Source: Acidovorax sp. KKS102
Lineage (GTDB): Bacteria; Pseudomonadota; Gammaproteobacteria; Burkholderiales; Burkholderiaceae_C
Assembly: GCF_000302535.1 (NCBI RefSeq)
Contig: NC_018708.1
Location: 5,084,001-5,148,000, forward strand
DNA: 64,000 nucleotides
Direction of reading: 5' to 3'
Shown: positions 40,242-51,052 of the stretch, piece after piece
How positions within the stretch are numbered: position 1 is the first letter of the stretch
Layout of the letters: each line of letters opens with the position of its first letter
Position numbers and translations under genes: made by a program
The notes under the pieces: generated by a model
What the model saw: the letters and a program-made list of their open reading frames with translations, nothing else
Database searches by the model: none
What the model was told of the DNA's origin: nothing

Positions 40242-40245
<4 letters not shown>
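39253..40245 (-). CDS. response regulator with HD-GYP phosphodiesterase domain
   Basis: A 330-residue two-domain regulator. The receiver domain covers about 8-125, with acidic pair DDE near 15, phospho-acceptor Asp near 58 (LLDIMMPN) and Lys in ITKPVSP. The HD-GYP domain covers about 140-325, with MHDVGKIGIPD and HHEKWDGSGYPRGLAGEAIP, so it should hydrolyse c-di-GMP. Its start overlaps the stop of the hybrid kinase gene (ATGA), so the kinase is almost surely its partner. The amine oxidase gene follows after about 12 bp. Confidence 0.95.
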
Positions 40246-43994
<3,749 letters not shown>

Positions 43995-44115
43995 CAGGGG
44001 CGCCCACGGCGATCAAGTCTTGACAGCTTTGTAGCCGATTGTGAAGTGGGTGGCAGCGGGCAGAACCCCTGCAAATCGCTCGGCGAATGCTGGTGGGGCA
44101 CGGACCACGGATGGC

Positions 44116-45690
44116 TCAATGCGCCACCACCTTGCCCCATTCGCGCTCGTAGCTGTGCACCAGGGCCTGGTTGGACAGGCGGTTCACATCGGCCGGCACC
44201 CGCGCCATATCGAGCGGAAAGTCGAACAGCAGCGGCAGCGACGGTGGGCTCAAAAACCGCAGCCCCGGCGGCAAGGCATCGGGCAGGCGCCAGGGCCTGC
44301 GGCTGGCAATAACGTAGCCCCATTCGCCAAAGCTGGGCACATGGGCGTGGTACGGCGCTGTCGAGAGGCCCACGGATTCGATGGTCTGCACCACCGTCCA
44401 GAAGCTCTGGCGCGCCACCAGCGGCGAGGTGGTCTGCACCACGGCGTAGCCACTGGCCGCCAGCCGCTTGTCCAGCAAGGCATAAAAGCTGTTGGTGTAG
44501 AGCTTGCCGATGGAGAAGTTAGTGGGGTCGGGAAAGTCCACCACGATGACGTCAAAAAGGTCCGTCCCCTGCTGCAGCCACCCAAACGCATCGGTGTTGA
44601 CGATGGTCACCTTGGGGTTTTGCAGCGCGTGGCCGTTGAGCTTTGCCAGCGTGGGGTTCTCGCTGAAGATGCGCGTCATGGCCGGGTCCAGCTCGACCAG
44701 GGTGACGGACTCGACCGAGGGGTACTTGAGGATCTCGCGCACCGCCATGCCGTCGCCGCCGCCCAACACCGCCACCCGCTTGGGCGCGCCGTGCGCGGCC
44801 ATGGCGGGGTGCACCAGGGCCTCGTGGTAGCGGTATTCGTCGGACTCGGAAAACTGCAGGTTGCCATTGAGGTACAGCCGGTGGCCATAGCGGCCCTGCG
44901 TGACCACGATGCGCTGGTAGGGCGTGGCCGTGGTGAAGATGATGCGGTCCTGGTAGAACTTGTCCTCGGCCAGACTCGTGATCTGCTCGGCCCCCGCCAG
45001 CCCCGCCAGCAACAGGCCCACCACCATCAGGCAGGCGAACAAGTGGGCTTGGAGGCGCCGCAGCTCATGCCGGAACAGCCACACCGCCCACAGCGCCACA
45101 GCGGCGTTCATCAGCCCGAACAGCAGGCCCGTGCGGATGAGCCCCAGGTGCGGCACCAGCAGCAGCGGAAACGCCAGCGACACCGCCAGCGCGCCCAGGT
45201 AGTCGAACGTGAGCACCTGCGAGACCAGGTCCTTGAGCACCACGTTGCGCTTGAGGATGCGCATGACCAGCGGAATCTCCAGCCCCACCAGCGTGCCCAC
45301 CACCAGCACCATGCCGTACAGCAGAAACCGGAACGCGCCCGGCGCGTACGCATTGGCCAGGAACAGCGTGGCGGGCAGCGCGCCGCCGATCAGCGCCACC
45401 AGCAGCTCGATGCGCAGGAAGTGCGCGGGCAGCTGCCGCTCGAAATAGCGCGACAACCACGATCCCAGGCCCATGGCAAACAGGTAGGTGCCGATGATGG
45501 TGCTGAACTGCAGCACCGAGTCGCCCAGCACATAGGACGCCAGCGCCCCCGCCGCCAGCTCGTACAGCAGACCGCAGGCAGCCACCACGAACACGCTGAT
45601 GAGCAGCGCAATGTCGATGGGGCGGGGGCCGGAGGTTGGGGGCGGCACCGCAGGCGCGGGCGCAGTGGAAGGCGGGGTGAGAGACGACAA
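44116..45690 (-). CDS. membrane-embedded spermidine-synthase-like protein
   Basis: A 524-residue protein: about seven hydrophobic helices at residues 28-230, then a spermidine/spermine-synthase methyltransferase-like domain. The SAM-type fold motif is RVAVLGGGDGMAVREIL, followed by VTLVELDPAM. The loop holding the acceptor amine reads DFPDPTNFSIGKLY in place of the usual D(S/T)xDPxGPA, so the substrate may differ from putrescine. Such TM-fused forms are common next to DUF350 genes. No SAM decarboxylase gene is present in the window. It is the fourth gene of the seven-gene module. Confidence 0.85.
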   Translation of the reverse strand: MSSLTPPSTAPAPAVPPPTSGPRPIDIALLISVFVVAACGLLYELAAGALASYVLGDSVLQFSTIIGTYLFAMGLGSWLSRYFERQLPAHFLRIELLVALIGGALPATLFLANAYAPGAFRFLLYGMVLVVGTLVGLEIPLVMRILKRNVVLKDLVSQVLTFDYLGALAVSLAFPLLLVPHLGLIRTGLLFGLMNAAVALWAVWLFRHELRRLQAHLFACLMVVGLLLAGLAGAEQITSLAEDKFYQDRIIFTTATPYQRIVVTQGRYGHRLYLNGNLQFSESDEYRYHEALVHPAMAAHGAPKRVAVLGGGDGMAVREILKYPSVESVTLVELDPAMTRIFSENPTLAKLNGHALQNPKVTIVNTDAFGWLQQGTDLFDVIVVDFPDPTNFSIGKLYTNSFYALLDKRLAASGYAVVQTTSPLVARQSFWTVVQTIESVGLSTAPYHAHVPSFGEWGYVIASRRPWRLPDALPPGLRFLSPPSLPLLFDFPLDMARVPADVNRLSNQALVHSYEREWGKVVAH

Positions 45691-45701
45691 GGCGGCGGTC
45701 A

Positions 45702-45721
45702 GCGCACCCTGCCGGGTGCGC
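45702..45721. promoter_or_regulatory. hairpin in the leader of the spermidine-synthase-like gene
   Basis: GCGCACCC-TGCC-GGGTGCGC is a perfect 8-bp stem with a 4-base loop, starting 12 bp upstream of the start codon at 45690. In the mRNA it would overlap or adjoin the ribosome-binding site and could limit translation relative to DUF350. Confidence 0.45.
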
Positions 45722-45755
45722 CGCTTCGTTCATTCAGGCGGTAGGGGCTCGAAAA

Positions 45756-45787
45756 CGCGTCAATGCGTTAATACGTCGATGCGTCAA
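45756..45787. repeat. 8-bp tandem repeats at the 3' end of the DUF350 gene
   Basis: Four adjoining 8-bp units (CGCGTCAA, TGCGTTAA, TACGTCGA, TGCGTCAA) run from the gap into the last codons of the DUF350 gene. The degeneracy suggests either an old slippage tract or a repeated protein-binding site. Confidence 0.45.
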
Positions 45788-46005
45788 TGGATGGCAGCCG
45801 CCACGATGATGCTGATGCCCAGGCACATCGCCGCCACCACCAGGCCCAGCGCCTGGTTCTGCTTTTCAACGATCTCGCGCCACAGGTCATAGGGCGTGAT
45901 CTTGTCCACGATGACAAAGGCCAGCCAGAAGATGATGACGCCAATGATGGCGTAGAGGATGGACCCGAGAAATGCCGCGGGTTTGAGCCATTCGAATCCC
46001 ATCAT
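45784..46005 (-). CDS. DUF350 (YjfL-like) membrane protein
   Basis: A 73-residue inner-membrane protein with two helices (about 10-33 and 49-72). The loop between has the DUF350 consensus DKITPYDLWREIVEKQNQALG. A clear RBS AAGGAGA lies before the ATG. DUF350 proteins occur beside PspA-like, DUF4178, SPFH and spermidine-synthase-like genes in many bacteria and are thought to belong to envelope-stress modules. Biochemical role is unknown. It is the third gene of the module. Confidence 0.88.
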   Translation of the reverse strand: MMGFEWLKPAAFLGSILYAIIGVIIFWLAFVIVDKITPYDLWREIVEKQNQALGLVVAAMCLGISIIVAAAIH

Positions 46006-46075
46006 GGTGTGATCTCCTTGAAACGTGTGGTCAGTGACAGTGGCGGGTAGACGGTGGACAAGCGCAGACGCTGCA

Positions 46076-47590
46076 CTACTTGTGGCTGCCGCCGGACGAA
46101 TATCCGCCGTACGAGCCCCCCGAGCTGCGGTAGCTGGAGGACGAGGAACAGTTTTCGACCCGGGGATCGCAGCTGGAGCAGCGGCTCAGCAGGATGAGCA
46201 GGATCAGGATCACCACCGCGATGATGATGATGGTGCCGCAACCCAGGCCGGATTTGGCCACGAATGGACCGGGGTCGTCGCGCTTCAGGACATCTTTCTT
46301 GTCGTCCAGCTTGAACGCCTTGGCCACCGTATCGCTGGAGAGCTTGTCGCCCGCAGACCAGGTGATCTCGTTCGGGCTCTGCTCCATCGACAGCAGGCCT
46401 TTGCTGCTGGCAAAGTCGCGGTTGGTGGTTTTCTGCCCGCGCGTGACCTGCCAGTAGAACTCGCCCAGCACATAGGTGGTCTCGGCCTCATAGGTGTACT
46501 TGAGGTCGTACTTGGTGCCCATGTACGTGGCGGAGCGGCCCGTGGCCGCCATCTGCGGCGCACCGGTGGTGGGGCGCACCATGCTCCAGCCTTCTTCGGA
46601 ATCGACCAGGAACGCAAAACCGCGCTTCTGGTTGTAGAGCAGGTATTCGCTCCAGCCAAAGTGCTCGTCGTCGCCGGGCTCCACGCCCATGCGGTGCTGA
46701 AAGCCCACCACCTGCCAGTGCACGCCCTGCAGCTGCCCCTTGCTGCCCAGCGGGATGAGGGGCTGCACGGGTTCGTCCTGCTCGGCCGAGCGCAGTTCGC
46801 CGCCCACGCCGCTATCGAGGCTGATGATGCTGGCGCACGACCCGCAGGTGATGCTTTTGGAGGTGGACAGCTGTACCTGCACCGGTGCACCGCAGTGCGG
46901 GCAGTTGAACTGGCGGCCTTTTTCGTCCTTGGCCGATTCGTCCTTGAGACCTTGCAACTGCAGGTCTTCGAGCAGCACGGCCTTGCCGCGCTCTACATTG
47001 GGTGGGGTGTGGCCGTAGTCGATGCTGACCACTTCGCCGTCGGCGCTGCGCAACTCGACCATGCCAAAGGGCTGGCCCAGCGGCGGCAGCTTGGGCAGCT
47101 CGCCCTGGGCCGAGATCAGCTGCGCCTGGCCGGTGTAGGCCACGCTGTAGGGCTTGCCGTTGATGGCCGTGGTGGTGCCGATGCGAAAGCGCTCGGGCGC
47201 AGGCATCTCGCGGCCGGGGTCGATGGGCCGGGTGAAGACGTAGGCACCGTTGTCCTCGCCCAGCGTGGCGAGCGTTCCGTCATTCAGAAAGGCCGCCCAT
47301 TCCGTCCACACGCCCGCATCGCCCTTGTACTGCAGGCGGCCGATGAGGGTGAAGGGAACGTCCTTGCCATCGAGCTGGATGCGCCCGCTGGCCATGAGCT
47401 GCAGCGGGCTGTGGTCGTCAAACAGCTCGGCCATCTTGCCCAGGCGCGTGAGCACGTCGCCACTGCGCACCACGGTGCTCTGGCAGTAGCCGCAGACGGC
47501 ATGGGTGGACTGCGCGCTCTTGAACTCCACCGGCGCGCCACAGCCGGGGCAGGGCGCGCGGTAATAGCGCTGGGTGGGGTCGGTGGCCAT
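46076..47590 (-). CDS. DUF4178 protein with two zinc ribbons and a membrane anchor
   Basis: A 504-residue protein. Zinc ribbons are at residues 14-36 (CPGCGAP...CGYCQST) and about 230-250 (CPHCGAP...CGSC). Each is followed by a DUF4178-type beta domain, the first with GRLQYKGDAGVWTEWAAFL, the second with GFQHRMGVEPGDDEHFGWSEYLLYN. A single helix GLGCGTIIIIAVVILILLILL lies near 450-470, and a 35-residue tail is made of Ser, Gly, Tyr and Cys. The family is linked by gene neighbourhood to DUF350 and polyamine-synthase-like genes. Function unknown. Confidence 0.85.
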   Translation of the reverse strand: MATDPTQRYYRAPCPGCGAPVEFKSAQSTHAVCGYCQSTVVRSGDVLTRLGKMAELFDDHSPLQLMASGRIQLDGKDVPFTLIGRLQYKGDAGVWTEWAAFLNDGTLATLGEDNGAYVFTRPIDPGREMPAPERFRIGTTTAINGKPYSVAYTGQAQLISAQGELPKLPPLGQPFGMVELRSADGEVVSIDYGHTPPNVERGKAVLLEDLQLQGLKDESAKDEKGRQFNCPHCGAPVQVQLSTSKSITCGSCASIISLDSGVGGELRSAEQDEPVQPLIPLGSKGQLQGVHWQVVGFQHRMGVEPGDDEHFGWSEYLLYNQKRGFAFLVDSEEGWSMVRPTTGAPQMAATGRSATYMGTKYDLKYTYEAETTYVLGEFYWQVTRGQKTTNRDFASSKGLLSMEQSPNEITWSAGDKLSSDTVAKAFKLDDKKDVLKRDDPGPFVAKSGLGCGTIIIIAVVILILLILLSRCSSCDPRVENCSSSSSYRSSGGSYGGYSSGGSHK

Positions 47591-47624
47591 CGTGTGGAGT
47601 GTTCTGCCCGCGCCGCACTAAGCG

Positions 47625-47690
47625 GTTTTGAAGCCTTTTTGGCCTTTAGCGCCTATCCCTCCAGCGCAAGCAGCTATTTTTATGATAGCA
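47625..47690 (-). repeat. dispersed intergenic repeat, copy 5
   Basis: On the minus strand it reads GCTATCATAAAAATAGCTGCTTGCGCT, a short centre, GGCGCTAAAGGCC and AAAAAGGCTTCAAAA, the most complete version in the window. It lies between the SPFH and DUF4178 genes, inside the presumed operon. Confidence 0.75.
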
Positions 47691-47704
47691 ATCGAGCCAA
47701 TCGG

Positions 47705-48754
47705 TCAGACGAGCTTCTTGAGCAGTTCGGCCTTCTTGGCGTCGAACTCTTCCTGCGTGAGGATGCCCTTGGACTTGAGCTCGCCCAGCTTCTCCAGCGT
47801 GGCCATCACGTCTTCGGGCTTGACACCCACCGCAGCGGCCGCTGCTGCAGGCGCTGCCTGGGCTGCTGCACCGCCACCTTGCAGGCCCTGTTGCAGGTTC
47901 TGCGCGAGCACCTGCCCCAGCGCCACACCGGCGCCCAGGCCCATCGCGTCACCCGCCACACCACCGCCGTTGCTGGCGCCCTCGGCAAACTTGGGGATGG
48001 CCTGCGCCGTCTGGTACTGCATGAATTTGGCCATGTCGTTGCCGACCATGCCCATGCCGATCTTCTGGTCGAGGATCTTCTGCAGCTCTTCGGGCAGCGA
48101 GACGTTCTGCACCGTGAGGGATTCGATCAGGATACCCAGCTTGGCAAAGATGGGCGCGAGTTCCTTGGTCAGCGCGTCGGCAAACATGACCTGGTTGGCC
48201 GCCAGATCCAGGAACGGCAGGCCGCTGCCCGCGATGGCGTTGCTGATGTTCTGCAGCACCAGGCCACGCAACTGGCCTTCGAGGTCGGCCACTGGGTAGG
48301 ACTCGCGCGTGCCCGAGATTTCGGTGTGGAACAGCTTGGGGTCGGCGATACGGAAGGCGTAGTTGCCGAAAGCGCGCAGACGCACGGCGCCAAAGTCCTT
48401 GTCGCGGATCGTGATGGGCTGGGGCGTGCCCCACTTCTGGTCGATCTGCTGGCGTGTGCTGAAGAAGTACACATCGCTCTTGAAGGGGGACTCAAAGAGC
48501 TTGTCCCAGTTCTTGAGGTACGTGAGCACCGGCAGCGTCTGCGTGGTGAGCTTGTAGGTGCCGGGGCCGAACACGTCGGCCACCTGGCCTTCGTTCACGA
48601 AGATGGCCATCTGCGACTCGCGCACCACCAGCGTGCCGCCGTTCTGGATTTCCATGTCGCGCATGGGGAAGCGCCAGGCCAGCGTGCCGTCCCCCTCTTC
48701 GGTCCACTGAATGATGTCAATGAACTGTTTCTTGATGAAGTCCATGAGGGCCAT
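47705..48754 (-). CDS. SPFH domain protein with C-terminal SHOCT (YdjI/virion-core-like)
   Basis: A 349-residue protein. The N-terminal half is an SPFH/band-7-like domain of the YdjI type (FIKKQFIDIIQWTEEGDGTLAWRFP, then FVNEGQVADVFGPGTYKL). Next is an Ala/Gly/Gln-rich linker (about 255-310), then a SHOCT domain (VMATLEKLGELKSKGILTQEEFDAKKAELL). SPFH proteins form membrane-associated rings; the B. subtilis relative recruits to the membrane under phage-shock-like stress. ATG 48754 is chosen because GGGAG lies 6 bp upstream; a TTG at 48766 is less likely. It is the first gene of the module. Confidence 0.88.
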   Translation of the reverse strand: MALMDFIKKQFIDIIQWTEEGDGTLAWRFPMRDMEIQNGGTLVVRESQMAIFVNEGQVADVFGPGTYKLTTQTLPVLTYLKNWDKLFESPFKSDVYFFSTRQQIDQKWGTPQPITIRDKDFGAVRLRAFGNYAFRIADPKLFHTEISGTRESYPVADLEGQLRGLVLQNISNAIAGSGLPFLDLAANQVMFADALTKELAPIFAKLGILIESLTVQNVSLPEELQKILDQKIGMGMVGNDMAKFMQYQTAQAIPKFAEGASNGGGVAGDAMGLGAGVALGQVLAQNLQQGLQGGGAAAQAAPAAAAAAVGVKPEDVMATLEKLGELKSKGILTQEEFDAKKAELLKKLV

Positions 48755-48844
48755 GTGTGCTCCCAAAGCAAAAGAGGGGGTTGAAAAGAGCGGCCATCAT
48801 AGCAACGGGGGCTTTGGTCGCAGCGGCTTTTTTCAGGCCTCGAA

Positions 48845-48860
48845 CGTGAACTAGTTCACG
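48845..48860. promoter_or_regulatory. 16-bp perfect palindrome upstream of the SPFH module
   Basis: CGTGAACTAGTTCACG is a perfect palindrome centred about 98 bp upstream of the SPFH start codon and about 185 bp before the divergent DUF2061 gene. This is the right size and place for the operator of a dimeric repressor (TetR or MarR size). No matching regulator gene is adjacent. Confidence 0.55.
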
Positions 48861-49036
48861 CGCAGAACCAGTCTGTTTGGGATAGGCGCTGCGGCGCTTC
48901 GCACAGCGCCATGGGATAGCGGCTATCTGCACTTTAGTGATGATCAATTGGCTTTTGATATTGCGAATCACTACCATTCAACCATCCCTGCTGCACTGCC
49001 GCAGTCTCTGTTGAACCGAAGAAGTAGGAGTCCGCC

Positions 49037-49309
49037 ATGTCCCTCATCCGCCGCGTTGCCCGCCAGAACCAAACCATGCTGATGAAAACGGGCAGCTACT
49101 ACCTGATCCACATCTGCGTGGCCGCCCTGGTGGCCTATGCCGTCACCGGCAACCTGTGGGCCTCGCTCACTCTGAGCCTGCTGGAGCCCACGGTGCAGGC
49201 GGTGGCCTTCTTCTTCCATGAAAAGGCGTGGGACCGGGCGGGCCGGCGCGCTGCACGCCAAAGCGCTACGGCATCGCCCAGTGGCAGTCCAGCCATCCAG
49301 GGCGTCTGA
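49037..49309 (+). CDS. DUF2061 membrane protein
   Basis: A 90-residue protein with an N-terminal basic stretch and two hydrophobic segments (about 18-40 and 43-62). It contains the DUF2061 layout KTGSYYLIHICVAALVAYAVTGNLWASLTLSLLEPTVQAVAFFFHEKAWDR. Function of the family is unknown; some members are adjacent to sulfur-metabolism genes, which is not so here. RBS GTAGGAG is upstream. Divergent from the SPFH module. Confidence 0.82.
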   Translation: MSLIRRVARQNQTMLMKTGSYYLIHICVAALVAYAVTGNLWASLTLSLLEPTVQAVAFFFHEKAWDRAGRRAARQSATASPSGSPAIQGV

Positions 49310-49335
49310 ACAAACTCACGACAAGGAGCACCGCT

Positions 49336-49431
49336 ATGTACGCCATTCCACTGCGCAGCCGCACCGCCACGGGCCTGGCCTTTCAACGCTGGCTGGTCCA
49401 GCGCCTGGCGGGGCTGGCGCATACCAATTGA
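49336..49431 (+). CDS. possible 31-residue small protein
   Basis: A very short frame with a strong RBS (AAGGAG, 8 bp before the ATG), reading MYAIPLRSRTATGLAFQRWL then VQRLAGLAHTN and a stop. It is 26 bp downstream of the DUF2061 gene on the same strand. It could be an amphipathic basic peptide. No family known; the support is the RBS and spacing only. Confidence 0.35.
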   Translation: MYAIPLRSRTATGLAFQRWLVQRLAGLAHTN

Positions 49432-49483
49432 TAAGCGATAAGCGTGATAACGGGCAGTCCTCTGTGCCTTCGCCAGAAACGAA

Positions 49484-49506
49484 CATGCCCCGGCCAGCGG
49501 GGCATG
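49484..49506 (-). terminator. possible terminator after the flagellar-rod-like gene
   Basis: CATGCCCC-GGCCAGC-GGGGCATG is a perfect 8-bp stem, followed on the minus strand by TTCGTTTC. The T tract is weak. It lies 37 bp past the stop at 49543. Confidence 0.4.
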
Positions 49507-49542
49507 GGGCGGGAATACAAACGGGCGCGGAATGGGCAGGGC

Positions 49543-49848
49543 TCAGGCCTTCACATCCAGCAAGGAGCCCATCATCTCGTCCTGCGTCTTGATGGTCTGC
49601 AAGTTCGCCTTGAACGCGTAGGTGGCCGACATCTGCTCCACCGCCTCCTGTTCCAGCGCCACGCCCTTGGCGTCCTGTTCGCGCTGCACCGTGGCGCGCA
49701 CACCGGCGCTTTCGGCCACTTCTTCTTGTGCAACCACCTCGCGGCGGTAGCCGGGGGTGTTCATGTTGGCCACGTTGTTGGCCGACGCGTCCAGCCGCAA
49801 CTGGGCGGCCTGAAGGCCTGAACTGCCGATGGAGGAAATACTGGCCAT
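49543..49848 (-). CDS. compact flagellar basal-body rod-like protein
   Basis: A 101-residue protein. The start has the flagellar axial motif GLQAAQLRLDASANNVANMNTPGYRRE, and the end has the C-terminal coil EQMSATYAFKANLQTIKTQDEMMGSLLDV. Both ends of a FlgB/C/F/G-type rod protein are present with almost no middle domain. There is no flagellar operon around it. It could be a rod-associated protein in an orphan locus; secretion through the flagellar export apparatus is expected from the family. The ATG at 49848 is set by the motif. Confidence 0.75.
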   Translation of the reverse strand: MASISSIGSSGLQAAQLRLDASANNVANMNTPGYRREVVAQEEVAESAGVRATVQREQDAKGVALEQEAVEQMSATYAFKANLQTIKTQDEMMGSLLDVKA

Positions 49849-49942
49849 GGGCGCTGCTCCCGATGTCACACAATGTTGCAAAGAAGGCGAATTGTCCGCC
49901 TCACCGCAGTCGCTGGCAAGCCGCAGCCCCGCAATGCCCCTG

Positions 49943-50923
49943 TCAGCGACCGGGGCGGTGCGCGTCTTCCAGGCATTGCGCAAACGCCTGGGCCGCGCGG
50001 GCGGGCGCAGGCGAGCGGCGCATCAGGCTCACAAATTGGCAGTGGTAGTGGAACAGCGACGGATTCACGGCCTGCATGCGGCCCTGGCGCTCGAAGGCCT
50101 CGGCATAGTGATCGGGCAAGAACCCCAGAAAGCGGCCCGACAGGATCAGCGTGGCAATGGACTCCTGGTCAAAACCCGTGGCCGCGCGCTGCAGCCGGGC
50201 CTGGTGGCTCAGCTCCATGTTGGGCGAGTGGTAGCCCAGCCCCGCAAACTGGTAGCCCCGCACCGCGTGCCAGTCGGCCGGGGGCGATGACGCCCCAAAC
50301 AGCGGGTGGCCCGCACCGCAATACAGCAGCATGGTCTCGCCAAACAGGTCGGCATAGGCCAGGCTTTGCGAGCTGCGGTGCGCAGGGATGATGCCCACCT
50401 GGTAGCTGCCGTCGATCACGCCACGCTCGATGGCGTTGATGGAGCCCACATGCAGCTGCAGCTGCACATCGGGCGCCTGGGCGGTGAAAGCGGCTATCGC
50501 CTCGCCAATGCGGGCGGCCGGGTTGCTGGCGGTCTTGTCGAACACCGCCACGGCCAGCTGCCCGCCCATGCGCGAATGGATGTCGTCCACGCTGTCGCGA
50601 AAGCTGCGCACCGAGGCCAGCAGGCGCAGGGTTTCGTCGTACACCCGCTGCCCCTCGGCCGTCAGCGCAAACCCCGCCCGCCCCCGGCGGCACAGCGTGA
50701 GGCCCAGGCGGGCTTCCAGGTCCTTGATGTGGCGGCTCACAGTGCTGGTGCCGATGTTCAGCTCCAGCTCGGCGGCCGACATGCCGCCGCACTCCACCAC
50801 GCTCTTGAAGACCTGCAAAAGGCGCAGGTCCATGTCGCTGAGCTGGCCCAGCACGGCGCGGTGTTTTCCAGGTCCGGCAGGCGCGGAGATGGGTGGGGGT
50901 GGAGCGGGGTCTTTTACTTGCAT
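49943..50923 (-). CDS. LysR-family regulator divergent from the beta-alanine operon
   Basis: A 326-residue LysR regulator with an extra Pro-rich N-terminal stretch (about 1-28) before the winged helix DMDLRLLQVFKSVVECGGMSAAELELNIGTSTVSRHIKDLEARLG. The effector domain has AVAVFDKTASNPAARIGEAIAAF. It is divergent from the omega-aminotransferase gene with 129 bp between. An inverted repeat TTTACTTG-N10-CAAGTAAA overlaps its start codon. The inducer may be beta-alanine or a product. Confidence 0.88.
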   Translation of the reverse strand: MQVKDPAPPPPISAPAGPGKHRAVLGQLSDMDLRLLQVFKSVVECGGMSAAELELNIGTSTVSRHIKDLEARLGLTLCRRGRAGFALTAEGQRVYDETLRLLASVRSFRDSVDDIHSRMGGQLAVAVFDKTASNPAARIGEAIAAFTAQAPDVQLQLHVGSINAIERGVIDGSYQVGIIPAHRSSQSLAYADLFGETMLLYCGAGHPLFGASSPPADWHAVRGYQFAGLGYHSPNMELSHQARLQRAATGFDQESIATLILSGRFLGFLPDHYAEAFERQGRMQAVNPSLFHYHCQFVSLMRRSPAPARAAQAFAQCLEDAHRPGR

Positions 50924-50938
50924 AAATCGTCAAGTAAA
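50913..50938. promoter_or_regulatory. inverted repeat at the start of the LysR gene
   Basis: TTTACTTG (50913-50920) and CAAGTAAA (50931-50938) form a perfect 8-bp inverted repeat with a 10-bp spacer covering the regulator start codon (50921-50923). A second palindrome TCAA-N7-TTGA overlaps it at 50930-50944. Autorepression together with control of the divergent aminotransferase operon is likely. Confidence 0.5.
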
Positions 50939-51052
50939 CATTGATATTGGATTATTTGAGAGATTAACAGGCGGCGCAACAATGCCCTACGTCAAGCCCC
51001 AGGCCGCTGGGGCTGTCCGCTTTTTGTCGCCGCCTTTGCACTGGAGAACCCC

